Shown piece by piece: positions 1-7,844 of a stretch of 64,000 nt of DNA. Both the position numbers and the translations under genes were made by a program. Below the pieces are notes generated by a model. That model saw nothing but the letters and a program-made list of their open reading frames with translations, searched no databases and had not been told where the DNA came from. Source of the stretch: Robertmurraya kyonggiensis (lineage in GTDB: Bacteria > Bacillota > Bacilli > Bacillales > Cytobacillaceae); contig NZ_SWBM01000001.1 in assembly GCF_005116465.1 (NCBI RefSeq), positions 1 through 64,000 of the forward strand. Reading direction: 5' to 3'. The first letter of the stretch is position 1. Every line of letters starts with the position of its first letter.

Positions 1-70
<70 letters not shown>

Positions 71-111
71 AATAGATTACTTTCGTAATTCTTCTTCTTC
101 AGCATTATCTA

Positions 112-188
112 GTTTTGAGGGAATAAAGTTTTTTCACGACAGTGAAAAAAACTGACCTTAGTTATTTGCGTAAGCAAAATAAGTGTCC
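112..188 (+). other. Two hairpins in the 23S-5S spacer
   Basis: The spacer holds two consecutive perfect or near-perfect hairpins. The first is GTTTTTTCACGACAGTGAAA with its closing AAAC (about 129-152). The second has arms CTTAGTTATTTGC and GCAAAATAAG around GTAA (about 157-184). They lack a T-run, so they are more likely RNA processing or spacer elements than terminators. The first resembles the TTTTCAC/GTGAAAA hairpin in the Glu-Val tRNA spacer. Confidence 0.5.
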
Positions 189-252
189 TTAATTTTCTCT
201 TGAAATAATGGTATAAATCAGTATAATAGAATATGTCTTGATAAATATTTAG

Positions 253-370
<118 letters not shown>

Positions 371-392
371 TGCATATCTATTATATCATTAT

Positions 393-467
393 TCCGCGGT
401 AGCTCAGTGGTAGAGCAATCGGCTGTTAACCGATCGGTCGTAGGTTCGAGTCCTACCCGCGGAGCCA
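393..467 (+). tRNA. tRNA-Asn (GTT)
   Basis: Full cloverleaf with acceptor arms TCCGCGG and CCGCGGA, anticodon loop CTGTTAA (GTT), T-loop GGTTCGAGTCC and an encoded CCA. It is the first tRNA after 5S rRNA, as in the B. subtilis trnD-type array. Confidence 0.97.
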
Positions 468-470
468 TAC

Positions 471-563
471 GGAGAGCTGTCCGAGTGGCCGAAGGAGCAC
501 GATTGGAAATCGTGTAGGCGGGCAAAACCTGTCTCAAGGGTTCAAATCCCTTGCTCTCCGCCA
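471..563 (+). tRNA. tRNA-Ser (GGA)
   Basis: Class II tRNA with a long variable arm, acceptor arms GGAGAGC and GCTCTCC, anticodon loop TTGGAAA (GGA) and encoded CCA. It starts three bases after tRNA-Asn. Confidence 0.97.
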
Positions 564-579
564 TTATTTTAAAATTTCT

Positions 580-654
580 GGCCCCTTGGTCAAGCGGTTA
601 AGACACCGCCCTTTCACGGCGGTAACACGGGTTCGAATCCCGTAGGGGTCACCA
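580..654 (+). tRNA. tRNA-Glu (TTC)
   Basis: Cloverleaf with acceptor start GGCCCCTTGG and end GGGGTC-ACCA, anticodon loop CTTTCAC (TTC), T-loop GGTTCGAATCC and encoded CCA. Confidence 0.97.
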
Positions 655-657
655 ATG

Positions 658-722
658 CTTTTTACGAAGCGTAGCGGAGTAAAATAGCTTTCCACTTATT
701 TTTCACGATAGTGAAAATAAGG
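658..722 (+). repeat. tRNA spacer repeat, copy 1
   Basis: The spacer holds hairpin TTTTACGAAGCGTAGCGGAG closed by TAAAA, then TAGCTTTCCA, then a second hairpin with arms TTATTTTTCAC and GTGAAAATAA. Copies 2 (808-870) and 3 (1312-1362) share the first hairpin and the CTTTCCA/CATTCCA link. There is no T-run, so this is a repeated spacer structure and not a terminator. Confidence 0.6.
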
Positions 723-730
723 AACAATAT

Positions 731-806
731 GGAGGATTAGCTCAGCTGGGAGAGCACCTGCCTTACAAGCAGGGGGTCGGCGGTTCGATCCCGTCATCCT
801 CCACCA
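731..806 (+). tRNA. tRNA-Val (TAC)
   Basis: Cloverleaf with acceptor arms GGAGGAT and ATCCTCC, anticodon loop CTTACAA (TAC) and encoded ACCA. Repeated spacer hairpins flank it on both sides. Confidence 0.97.
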
Positions 807-807
807 G

Positions 808-872
808 TGTTTTTTACGAAGCGTAGCGTAGTAAAATAACATTCCATAATTCTTCACTACGGTGAATGAATT
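808..872 (+). repeat. tRNA spacer repeat, copy 2
   Basis: Hairpin TTTTACGAAGCGTAGCGTAG closed by TAAAA, the link AACATTCCATAA, then a hairpin with arms ATTCTTCAC and GTGAATGAAT. It lies between tRNA-Val and tRNA-fMet and is nearly the same as copy 1 in its first 30 bases. Confidence 0.6.
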
Positions 873-886
873 ATAAATATTATTAT

Positions 887-963
<77 letters not shown>

Positions 964-991
964 AAAGTTTTAACAAAGTTAAAACTTTATT

Positions 992-1068
992 GGTCCGGTA
1001 GTTCAGTTGGTTAGAATGCCTGCCTGTCACGCAGGAGGTCGCGGGTTCGAGTCCCGTCCGGACCGCCA
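992..1068 (+). tRNA. tRNA-Asp (GTC)
   Basis: Cloverleaf with acceptor arms GGTCCGG and CCGGACC, anticodon loop CTGTCAC (GTC) and encoded GCCA. Confidence 0.97.
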
Positions 1069-1078
1069 TTTATATGTT

Positions 1079-1154
1079 GGCTCAGTAGCTCAGTCGGTAG
1101 AGCAAAGGACTGAAAATCCTTGTGTCGGCGGTTCGATTCCGTCCTGAGCCACCA
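1079..1154 (+). tRNA. tRNA-Phe (GAA)
   Basis: Cloverleaf with acceptor arms GGCTCAG and CTGAGCC, anticodon loop CTGAAAA (GAA) and encoded ACCA. The tRNA-Thr that often comes next in B. subtilis-type arrays is absent: only about 40 AT-rich bases separate it from tRNA-Tyr. Confidence 0.97.
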
Positions 1155-1194
1155 TTTTTATAATTTCTAAGATGAATTTTGCATATATATACTT

Positions 1195-1278
1195 GGAGGG
1201 GTAGCGAAGTGGCTAAACGCGGCGGACTGTAAATCCGCTCCTTCGGGTTCGGCGGTTCGAATCCGTCCCCCTCCACCA
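1195..1278 (+). tRNA. tRNA-Tyr (GTA)
   Basis: Class II tRNA with a long variable arm, acceptor start GGAGGGG and end CCCCTCC-ACCA, anticodon loop CTGTAAA (GTA). Confidence 0.97.
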
Positions 1279-1285
1279 ACGTTTT

Positions 1286-1362
1286 TTCAACGTAGGAGAA
1301 AATAACGTACAGCTTTCTTTTTACCGAACGTAGTGAGGTAAAATAGCTTTCCATAATTTTTT
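1286..1362 (+). repeat. tRNA spacer repeat, copy 3
   Basis: After tRNA-Tyr comes a hairpin-like ACGTTTTTTC...GAAAATAACGT. It is followed by the repeated element in diverged form: TTTTACCGAACGTAGTGAGG closed by TAAAA and the link TAGCTTTCCATAATTTTT. Compensating changes keep the stem (TTTTACC/GGTAAAA), which suggests selection on RNA structure. Confidence 0.5.
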
Positions 1363-1389
1363 ATTTAAGAAAGATTAGTTTCTAAATAT

Positions 1390-1463
1390 AGGGGTATAGT
1401 TTAAAGGTAGAACGAAGGTCTCCAAAACCTTTGGTGTGGGTTCAATTCCTACTACCCCTGCCA
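1390..1463 (+). tRNA. tRNA-Trp (CCA)
   Basis: Cloverleaf with acceptor arms AGGGGTA and TACCCCT, anticodon loop CTCCAAA (CCA) and encoded GCCA. Confidence 0.97.
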
Positions 1464-1473
1464 ATTTTATTAT

Positions 1474-1550
1474 GGCGGTCGTGGCGAAGTGGTTAACGCA
1501 TCGGATTGTGGCTCCGACACTCGTGGGTTCGATTCCCATCGATCGCCCCA
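1474..1550 (+). tRNA. tRNA-His (GTG)
   Basis: Cloverleaf with acceptor start GGCGGTC and end GATCGCC, anticodon loop TTGTGGC (GTG), the C discriminator typical of tRNA-His, and encoded CCA. Confidence 0.97.
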
Positions 1551-1567
1551 TTTTTATATTAAATTAT

Positions 1568-1642
1568 TGGGCTATAGCCAAGCGGTAAGGCAACGGACTT
1601 TGACTCCGTCACTCGTAGGTTCGAATCCTGCTAGCCCAGCCA
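1568..1642 (+). tRNA. tRNA-Gln (TTG)
   Basis: Cloverleaf with acceptor arms TGGGCTA and TAGCCCA, anticodon loop CTTTGAC (TTG) and encoded GCCA. Confidence 0.97.
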
Positions 1643-1646
1643 TTTC

Positions 1647-1721
1647 GCGGAAGTAGTTCAGTGGTAGAACACCACCTTGCCAAGGTGGGGGTCGCGGGTT
1701 CGAATCCCGTCTTCCGCTCCA
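1647..1721 (+). tRNA. tRNA-Gly (GCC)
   Basis: Cloverleaf with acceptor arms GCGGAAG and CTTCCGC, anticodon loop TTGCCAA (GCC) and encoded TCCA, four bases after tRNA-Gln. Confidence 0.97.
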
Positions 1722-1730
1722 ATATATTAT

Positions 1731-1805
1731 GGCGGCATAGCCAAGTGGTAAGGCCAAGGTCTGCAAAACCTTTATCCACCGGTTCGAATCCGGTTGCCGC
1801 CTCCA
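1731..1805 (+). tRNA. tRNA-Cys (GCA)
   Basis: Cloverleaf with acceptor arms GGCGGCA and TGCCGCC, anticodon loop CTGCAAA (GCA), the expected U discriminator and encoded CCA. Confidence 0.97.
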
Positions 1806-1835
1806 TTTTAAAATATAATGCTAGTGTTTTAACTA

Positions 1836-1924
1836 GCCGGGGTGGCGGAACTGGCAGACGCACAGGACTTAAAATCCTGCGGTAGGTGACTACCGTACCG
1901 GTTCGATTCCGGTCCTCGGCACCA
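1836..1924 (+). tRNA. tRNA-Leu (TAA)
   Basis: Class II tRNA with acceptor start GCCGGGG and end CCTCGGC-ACCA, anticodon loop CTTAAAA (TAA) and a long variable arm. It is the last member of the contiguous array; a terminator follows about 40 bases later. Confidence 0.97.
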
Positions 1925-1962
1925 TTCTTAAATGAAGAAATGCTACTAAAATACATACGACA

Positions 1963-1995
1963 AAAGATTTAACCATTTGGTTAGATCTTTTTTTT
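1963..1995 (+). terminator. Terminator of the rRNA-tRNA operon
   Basis: Stem AAAGATTTAACC / GGTTAGATCTTT with an ATTT loop, followed by a run of eight T. It ends the rrn-tRNA transcription unit. Confidence 0.85.
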
Positions 1996-2080
1996 ATGAA
2001 CGGAATTATTATTGTAAGATTTCGAAATATCTGTTAAAATCTGTCCTTATAACTACATAAATTTTCCAGAGGTGATTTAA

Positions 2081-2644
2081 ATGGAGATTGAGGACATTTA
2101 TAAGGATTTACCGAGTATAGAGACGCCTCGGCTCATTTTAAGAAAAATAACGGCTGAAGATACAGCAGCGATGTTTTCTTATGGTTCGAATGTAGAGGTA
2201 GCGAAGTATGTTACTTGGGATGTGCATAAGACAACAACGGATACAGAAGCCTTTATTAGCTTTGTTCTCGCCCAATATGCAAATCAGAAGGTTGCACCTT
2301 GGGGAATGGAATATAAGGAGACTGGTGAATTTATTGGCACGATTGATTTCGTGTGGTGGAAGCCGAATCATCAGAGTGCGGAAATTGGGTATGTCCTTGC
2401 TCCTGATTATTGGGGAAAAGGAATTGCGACAGAAGCTGCCGAGGTTATTATCCGATATGGATTTGGGAAGATGGAACTTGTACGTATTCAAGCAAGATGC
2501 CTGGTTGATAATCTTGCATCTGCTCGCGTAATGGAGAAAGTAGGCATGTCTTTTGAGGGGATTAATAGAAAGAGTATGTTTATTAAAGGAAAGCATCATG
2601 ATCTAAAAGTTTATTCAATTTTAAAGGAAGAGTTTACTTTATAA
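2081..2644 (+). CDS. GNAT family N-acetyltransferase (RimJ-like)
   Basis: A 187-residue protein of the RimJ/RimL branch of GNAT acetyltransferases, which transfer acetyl from acetyl-CoA to an amine. The family opening PRLILR lies near residue 17, and the acetyl-CoA pyrophosphate loop YWGKGIATEA near residue 109. The C-terminal part NLASARVMEKVGM is the usual beta5-alpha4 segment. The ATG follows SD sequence AGAGGTG at good spacing. The gene stands between the tRNA array terminator and a second, broken GNAT gene. The substrate cannot be told from sequence. Family assignment is secure. Confidence 0.9.
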   Translation: MEIEDIYKDLPSIETPRLILRKITAEDTAAMFSYGSNVEVAKYVTWDVHKTTTDTEAFISFVLAQYANQKVAPWGMEYKETGEFIGTIDFVWWKPNHQSAEIGYVLAPDYWGKGIATEAAEVIIRYGFGKMELVRIQARCLVDNLASARVMEKVGMSFEGINRKSMFIKGKHHDLKVYSILKEEFTL

Positions 2645-2673
2645 TCTATTAATCTAGCAGTTGAGGTGTTGAA

Positions 2674-3224
2674 GTGAGTTATCATGAGAATGAATTAAGA
2701 TTAAGACCAATAAAGGATGAAGATTTAAAAAGACTGTGGGAGCTTATTTATAAGGATGAGTCTCCAGAGTGGAAAAAATGGGATGCACCCTATTATAAAT
2801 TGAAGCAAATCTCTTATGAAGAATTTTTAACAAACAAAGATGACTATGTGGATCACGAGCAACGTTGGGTGATTGAGGTTAATGGTGAGGTCATCGGGAC
2901 AGTGGGGTATTATTGGGAGCATGAGCCTTCTAAATGGCTGGAGATGGGGATTGTCATTTATGACCCGAAATATTGGAACGGTGGTTATGAAAAAAGGTTA
3001 TCCGAATGTGGACTAATCACCTGTTTAATACCTTGCCATTAGTTCGTGTCGGTTATACAACCTGGTCTGGGAACGTGAGAATGATTAAGGTTGGAGAAAA
3101 GCTGGGAATGAAGGAAGAGGCAAGGATAAGAAAAGTACGCTATTATGACGGTGAATATTATGATTCCATTCGGATGGGATTGCTGCGAGAAGAGTGGGAA
3201 GCAAACTGTATTTTTCAGCAGTAA
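2674..3224 (+). pseudogene. GNAT acetyltransferase, frameshifted
   Basis: The GTG start at 2674 (SD GAGGTG) opens a GNAT reading frame running through VIGTVGYYWEHEPSKWLEMG. It slips at a run of six A (2990-2995) and stops at 3042. The rest of the domain, RVGYTTWSGNVRMIKVGEKL onward, continues in the +1-shifted frame to 3224. Adding one A to the run restores an unbroken protein of about 183 residues (GGYEKKVIRMWTNHLF across the join). So one base was lost, either in the genome or as a homopolymer sequencing error. The intact form would be an acetyltransferase; as written it is not functional. Confidence 0.75.
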
Positions 3225-3320
3225 AATCAATATGAAAATGGTTTGACAGAATCGTATTATCGTGATAAGATATACTTTGTCTTGAGTTACTGAAAAGCTT
3301 ACTTTAGACAATAAGAATAT

Positions 3321-3405
3321 GCCGGTGTGGCGGAATTGGCAGACGCGCACGACTCAAAATCGTGTTCCTTCTGGAGTGTCGGTTCGACCCCGACCACCGG
3401 TATCA
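3321..3405 (+). tRNA. tRNA-Leu (CAA), 3' end encoded as TCA
   Basis: Class II cloverleaf with acceptor start GCCGGTG and end CACCGGT, discriminator A, anticodon loop CTCAAAA (CAA) and a long variable arm. Position 72 makes a G-U pair and the encoded tail is TCA, not CCA, as for the initiator tRNA. In B. subtilis-type arrays this gene follows tRNA-Leu(TAA) directly; here two GNAT genes lie between them. Confidence 0.94.
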
Positions 3406-3410
3406 TAAAT

Positions 3411-3448
3411 AAAAAAAGTTTCTCACAAATTGTGGGGAACTTTTTTTA
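3411..3448 (+). terminator. Terminator after tRNA-Leu(CAA)
   Basis: Stem built from AAAAAAAGTTTCTCAC and GTGGGGAACTTTTTTT around AAATT, ending in a T-run. Confidence 0.85.
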
Positions 3449-3602
3449 TTTTATTGAATTTTGAAAAAATTTGTTTAAGGATTGTTACATTGAAATGCTA
3501 AAACCTTTATAAGTTTCTTAAAGGTATAGAGGGATTTATTGAAATATTCTTTTTGAAAAAGTGAAAATTCTAAAAAATCTAAAATAACAGTTGAATATAA
3601 AA

Positions 3603-3624
3603 GAATAATTGTATACAATTATTC
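3603..3624 (+). promoter_or_regulatory. Palindromic operator of the GntR/FCD regulator
   Basis: A perfect 22-bp palindrome with core AATAATTGTATACAATTATT, flanked by G and C. The centre TTGTATACAA fits the short inverted repeats with a GT..AC core bound by FadR-type GntR regulators. It lies about 47 bases before the regulator's likely start, so it should mediate autoregulation and control of the whole operon. No second copy was seen in the window. Confidence 0.7.
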
Positions 3625-3670
3625 ATATATAAAAGTATTATTCTGAATATTGAAAAGGTTGTGCTGTAAA

Positions 3671-4360
3671 TTGGAAACAATTAATACAAGAAGGTTATCA
3701 ACTCGAGATATTGCATACGAGTATATAAAAGGACAGATAATTAACGGTGATTTAGTACCCGATTCACCAATTATAGAAGATCAGGTAGCTAAGGAACTGA
3801 GTATCAGTAGGACACCATTAAGAGAAGCTTTACAGCGTTTGGAGTTTGAAGGGTTAATTAGTAGACAGACAAATGGCAGATTGAAAGTTTCTACTATTAG
3901 TGTTCATGAAGTGAATGAGATTTTCCAAGTAAGAAGTTTGCTAGAAGGATTACTTGCAAGAGAGGCAACATTAAAAGCATCAGAAAATGACATCAAAGAA
4001 TTGAGAACGTTTACGAAGCTAATAGTTGAAGCGTCGCTATTAGATAATAGAAAAGATGTCGTTCGCTATGGAAGTATGTTTCATAACTATCTATATTCGA
4101 TTAGTAATAACCAAACTGCCGTAAAAATCTTATTACAATTAAATGATAAGATCAGCAGATATAGAAGAATTGGCCCAATTAGAGACTCGATGCGTAGTAA
4201 AACTGCGGCAGAGGAGCATCAAGATCTTTTTAATTTGATTGAAAAGAGGGATGCAATAGCAGTAGAGGATGCAATGAAACTTCATATAAATAACAGTCTA
4301 AAGTCAGCAGTCAAGTCAATCGAAGAGTATATTGCACAAAGAGAAGAAATGGAGGAGTAA
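3671..4360 (+). CDS. GntR family regulator, FadR/FCD subfamily
   Basis: A 229-residue DNA-binding regulator. Residues about 10-75 form the GntR winged helix (IADVAYEYIK-type opening, SISRTPLREALQRLEFEGL). Residues about 85-220 form the all-helical FCD ligand domain, with His residues at SMFHNYL, EEHQDL and KLHINN in the metal/acid-binding positions. FCD regulators commonly sense organic acids, which fits the operon. I chose the TTG at 3671 because AAAAGG lies about 12 bases upstream; a TTG at 3650 has no SD. It is the first gene of the operon and has its own palindromic operator upstream. Confidence 0.88.
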   Translation: METINTRRLSTRDIAYEYIKGQIINGDLVPDSPIIEDQVAKELSISRTPLREALQRLEFEGLISRQTNGRLKVSTISVHEVNEIFQVRSLLEGLLAREATLKASENDIKELRTFTKLIVEASLLDNRKDVVRYGSMFHNYLYSISNNQTAVKILLQLNDKISRYRRIGPIRDSMRSKTAAEEHQDLFNLIEKRDAIAVEDAMKLHINNSLKSAVKSIEEYIAQREEMEE

Positions 4361-4364
4361 ATAT

Positions 4365-5249
4365 ATGAGAAAAACTACAAAGTTTAAAGAATTGATTAAT
4401 CAAAAAGGTATTCTCGTAATGCCAGGTGGGTTTGATGGCATGTCTGCTAGGCTTATCGAAGAAACGGGTTTCAAAGCTATGCTAGCAACTGGAGCAGGTA
4501 TTTCGAATAGCCAATTAGGAATTGCTGATGTGGGACTAACAACAATGACTGAAGTGGCGCAACAAGTAACCAAAATGACGGATGTTACTAATATTCCTAT
4601 TCTTGCAGACATGGACACAGGGTATGGAAATGCAATTAATGTAATCCGTTCTGTAAAAGAATTTGAACGTGCAGGTGCAGCAGGTATTCAAATTGAGGAT
4701 CAATTAGCTCCAAAAAAATGTGGGCATTTCGCAGGTAAGCAAGTAATTTCAAAAGAAGAGATGGTTCATAAGATTAAAGCAATTGTAGATACAAGACAGG
4801 ATCCTGATTTGGTAATAGTTGCAAGAACTGATGCGAGAGCAATCCATGGAATCGATGATGCACTTGACCGTGCACATGCTTATGCTGAAGCTGGAGCAGA
4901 TGTTACATTTGTAGAGGCTCCTCAATCATTAAAAGAACTCGAAAGAATAGCTACGGAGCTAAAGGGAATTCCTCAAATGGCAAATATGGTCGAGGGAGGA
5001 CTGACTCCATTATTGAGTGCTCAGGAACTAGAGCAAATGGGATTTAAAATTATGATTTGTGCAAATACAGCATTACGTGCTGCCGTAAAAGGAATTAAAG
5101 ATGCGCTGACTATCTTACAAAATGATGGTGATCAGGCAAAGCTTCAACACCTTATATGTACGTGGGAGGAAAGACAGACTCTATTTAGACTACATGAAGT
5201 GTCTAAAATTGAAGATAAATACTTGCGATTTACAGAGGAGGTTAAGTAA
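4365..5249 (+). CDS. Isocitrate lyase/PEP mutase superfamily C-C lyase
   Basis: A 294-residue TIM-barrel protein of the ICL/PEPM superfamily. The metal-binding motif is DMDTGYG (residues 82-88), followed by E111 and catalytic loop KKCGH (117-121). The Cys marks it as a lyase (methylisocitrate lyase PrpB, 2,3-dimethylmalate lyase or relatives) and argues against a phosphomutase. The expected reaction is retro-Claisen cleavage of a hydroxylated di- or tricarboxylate to pyruvate plus a second acid. The start has SD GGAGG. The stop overlaps the next ATG by one base, so the two are translationally coupled. The exact substrate is unknown. Confidence 0.85.
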   Translation: MRKTTKFKELINQKGILVMPGGFDGMSARLIEETGFKAMLATGAGISNSQLGIADVGLTTMTEVAQQVTKMTDVTNIPILADMDTGYGNAINVIRSVKEFERAGAAGIQIEDQLAPKKCGHFAGKQVISKEEMVHKIKAIVDTRQDPDLVIVARTDARAIHGIDDALDRAHAYAEAGADVTFVEAPQSLKELERIATELKGIPQMANMVEGGLTPLLSAQELEQMGFKIMICANTALRAAVKGIKDALTILQNDGDQAKLQHLICTWEERQTLFRLHEVSKIEDKYLRFTEEVK

Positions 5250-6652
5250 TGGCATCTCATGTAAGAGTAGTACCTTCTGTAACAAAGGAATTAAGTGAAT
5301 TTACTTCTGCACTAAAATTGAAGGACCTACCAAGAGATGTCATTGAGAAAACAAAACTTTGTATTTTGGATGCGCTTGCATGTGGGTTGTATGGTTCTAA
5401 GCTTCCTTGGGGTGAACTAGCCATACAATTTGGTCAGTCCTTTGGTAAAGCTGATGAGGCAACTGTTTTCGGTACAAATATAAAAATTCCTGCTGATTTG
5501 GCTGCATTAGTTAATGGAACACTTATTCAGTCTTTTGAAATTGATGATTTACATAAAATAGCAGTCATCCACCCTGGGGCTGAAGTTATTCCAGCAGTAC
5601 TTGCCACAGCTGAGAAAAGGATTTTAGAGGGTGAAGTAATTAATGGAGAAAAAGTAATACTTTCTGTGTTAGCTGGTTACGAAGTAGGTTGCCGTGTTGG
5701 GGTTGCTTCAGGAGCACTTCAATTAAAAAGAGGGTTCCATCCATCGGCAACATCAGGTGTATTTGGCGCGGCAGCAGGAGTAGCCAAAATATTAGACCTA
5801 GACAAAGATAGAACTTCACATTCCCTAGGAATCGCAGGTACTCAATCAGCAGGGTTAATGTCTGCTCAGTACGGAGCCATGGCTAAAAGAATGAATGCAG
5901 GGCGTTCTGCTCAGTCTGGTGTATATGCGGGAATTCTTTCTCAGATGGGCTTTACTGGGATTACTGATGTATTGGAAGCAGAATATGGTGGATTTTTTAC
6001 TAGTTTTGCAGATAATGTTCGACCAGAGGATGCCCTTGTAAATTTAGGTTGTGAATTTGAAGTAATAAATGTAGGATTTAAAGCTTACGCATGTTGTGGA
6101 AGTAATCATACTTCGATTGATGTTATTTTAGAATTATTAGAACAGCATTCTGGATTAAATGCTGAAAATGTAAATCAAATTATCATATATACAACCTCAA
6201 CAACAAAGAAACATGTAGGTTGGGAATATGTACCTTCTGGAATGACTGGGGCTCAAATGAATTTAGCGTATGCTGTTGCTGTTACGTTAACAGATGGAGA
6301 ATGTTTCATAGATCAGTATCACGAAGAACGGATTGCTGACCCTACACTTTTAAATCTAATAAACAAAATAAAGATAATTCCAGTTGAAAGATTAGATAAA
6401 TTAGGTAGAGAAGGTCGTCACGCTATTGAACTTGAAGTTCATTTAAAAAATGGTAGTGTACTTAGAGGAAATAGGGTACATGCGAGAGGAAGTTCGTATT
6501 TTCCATTAACAGATGGAGAAGTAAAAACAAAGTTTGAGAAATTAGTAAAGACGATTTTCCCTATTGATAAGGTGGAAAAGTTAAAAGAAGTAATACTACA
6601 TTTAGAGGATTGTTCAGATGTAAGGGAATTAACAAAGCTATTACAATTATAG
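5249..6652 (+). CDS. MmgE/PrpD family protein (2-methylcitrate dehydratase-like)
   Basis: A 467-residue member of the family that includes 2-methylcitrate dehydratase PrpD, B. subtilis MmgE and cis-aconitate decarboxylase. Visible conserved blocks are FEIDDLHKIAVIHPGAEVIP near residue 95, GFHPSATSGVFGAAAG near 165, MAKRMNAGRSAQSGVYAG near 210 and CCGSNHTSID near 280. These supply the Asp, His and Lys residues lining the family's active site. The likely job is dehydration or isomerisation of a hydroxy-polycarboxylate, placed before a hydratase and lyase in the pathway. The ATG overlaps the previous stop. Family assignment is firm; the reaction is inferred. Confidence 0.85.
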   Translation: MASHVRVVPSVTKELSEFTSALKLKDLPRDVIEKTKLCILDALACGLYGSKLPWGELAIQFGQSFGKADEATVFGTNIKIPADLAALVNGTLIQSFEIDDLHKIAVIHPGAEVIPAVLATAEKRILEGEVINGEKVILSVLAGYEVGCRVGVASGALQLKRGFHPSATSGVFGAAAGVAKILDLDKDRTSHSLGIAGTQSAGLMSAQYGAMAKRMNAGRSAQSGVYAGILSQMGFTGITDVLEAEYGGFFTSFADNVRPEDALVNLGCEFEVINVGFKAYACCGSNHTSIDVILELLEQHSGLNAENVNQIIIYTTSTTKKHVGWEYVPSGMTGAQMNLAYAVAVTLTDGECFIDQYHEERIADPTLLNLINKIKIIPVERLDKLGREGRHAIELEVHLKNGSVLRGNRVHARGSSYFPLTDGEVKTKFEKLVKTIFPIDKVEKLKEVILHLEDCSDVRELTKLLQL

Positions 6653-6671
6653 ATGACAGTAAGGTGAGAAC

Positions 6672-7844
6672 ATGGTAGTCAGAATAGTTGTAGCGATAGC
6701 ATTAACTTATCAAATTATGATCAACATAACAAGGCCGATTGTCTCGCTATATGCCACGAATTTGGGAGCAAATATGGCTGAAATTGGTTATCTAACTGCT
6801 ACATATGCATTTTTTCCATTACTTTTGGCAATACCAATTGGAAAAATATCGGATAGAATAGGAGATCGCATCCCGACCATTCTAGGGACGATTGGAGTTA
6901 CAGTTGGGATATGTTTACCATTTGTCTTTCAATCAATGTGGGCATTGTATGTTTCACAGGCGCTAATTGGAATATCACAGATTTTTATTAATGTAAATCT
7001 GCAAAATATGATTGGAACTGTTTCAACATCAAGTAATAGGGATAAAAACTATAGCTATTTTAGTCTTGGTGTTGCTCTAGGAACTCTAATCGGACCAGTA
7101 GTAGGAGGATACTTGGCTGAGCATTATAGCTATCATTTCTCATACTTGATTGCAACATTAATTGGGATTGCTCCGATAATATTAGCAATTTTATTACCTG
7201 TAATTAAACGAAAGATTGAAGAGGAAAAAGAAGATGAGAAAACTAAGGGTAAATCGGCGTTTAATTTACTGAAAATTCCTAATTTAAGAAAAGCTCTACT
7301 CGCAAGTTCTCTTGTATTGTATTCGCGAGATATCTATATTGCGTATTTTCCTATCTACGCTGAGTCGGTGGGGTATTCTGTTTCAACAATTGGTTGGATT
7401 TTAACCGTAATGGGGCTAGCATCAGTTGCAGTTCGGTCTGCTTTACCAATGTTGATAAACCGTTTTGGGAGAGAGCGTGTGTTATTAAGTACACTTGCTA
7501 TTGCAGGTATAGCATTTATATGTATACCTGTCTTCGACAACATTATTGGATTTTATATATTTGCAGCACTCATGGGAGCAGGACTAGGATGTGGGCAACC
7601 CTTATCGATGTCTACAATTTATAACGCATCTCCAGTATCTAGAAAAGCTGAAGCGCTTGGATTGAGATTAGCGACAAATCGATTCTCACAAGTAATTGCT
7701 CCATTATTATTTGGATTAATTGGCACTGTTGGGGGACTATCACCGGTATTTTATTTGAGTGGAATCTTTTTGTTGGGCGGCTCTTACATTACTCGAGAAA
7801 CAGAAAAAAAGGAGGAATTACCACATGCCTCAAACGATGGTTGA
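6672..7844 (+). CDS. MFS transporter
   Basis: A 390-residue major facilitator protein with about 12 hydrophobic segments. The signature loop between helices 2 and 3 reads GKISDRIGDR (residues about 57-66), and there is a charged central loop KRKIEEEKEDEKTKGK near 180. SD AAGGTGAG precedes the ATG. Its position inside the catabolic operon suggests that it moves a substrate or product of that pathway. This is notable because a complete Tct uptake system is also encoded. Its 3' end overlaps the next gene by 20 bases. Transport direction and substrate are unknown. Confidence 0.85.
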   Translation: MVVRIVVAIALTYQIMINITRPIVSLYATNLGANMAEIGYLTATYAFFPLLLAIPIGKISDRIGDRIPTILGTIGVTVGICLPFVFQSMWALYVSQALIGISQIFINVNLQNMIGTVSTSSNRDKNYSYFSLGVALGTLIGPVVGGYLAEHYSYHFSYLIATLIGIAPIILAILLPVIKRKIEEEKEDEKTKGKSAFNLLKIPNLRKALLASSLVLYSRDIYIAYFPIYAESVGYSVSTIGWILTVMGLASVAVRSALPMLINRFGRERVLLSTLAIAGIAFICIPVFDNIIGFYIFAALMGAGLGCGQPLSMSTIYNASPVSRKAEALGLRLATNRFSQVIAPLLFGLIGTVGGLSPVFYLSGIFLLGGSYITRETEKKEELPHASNDG

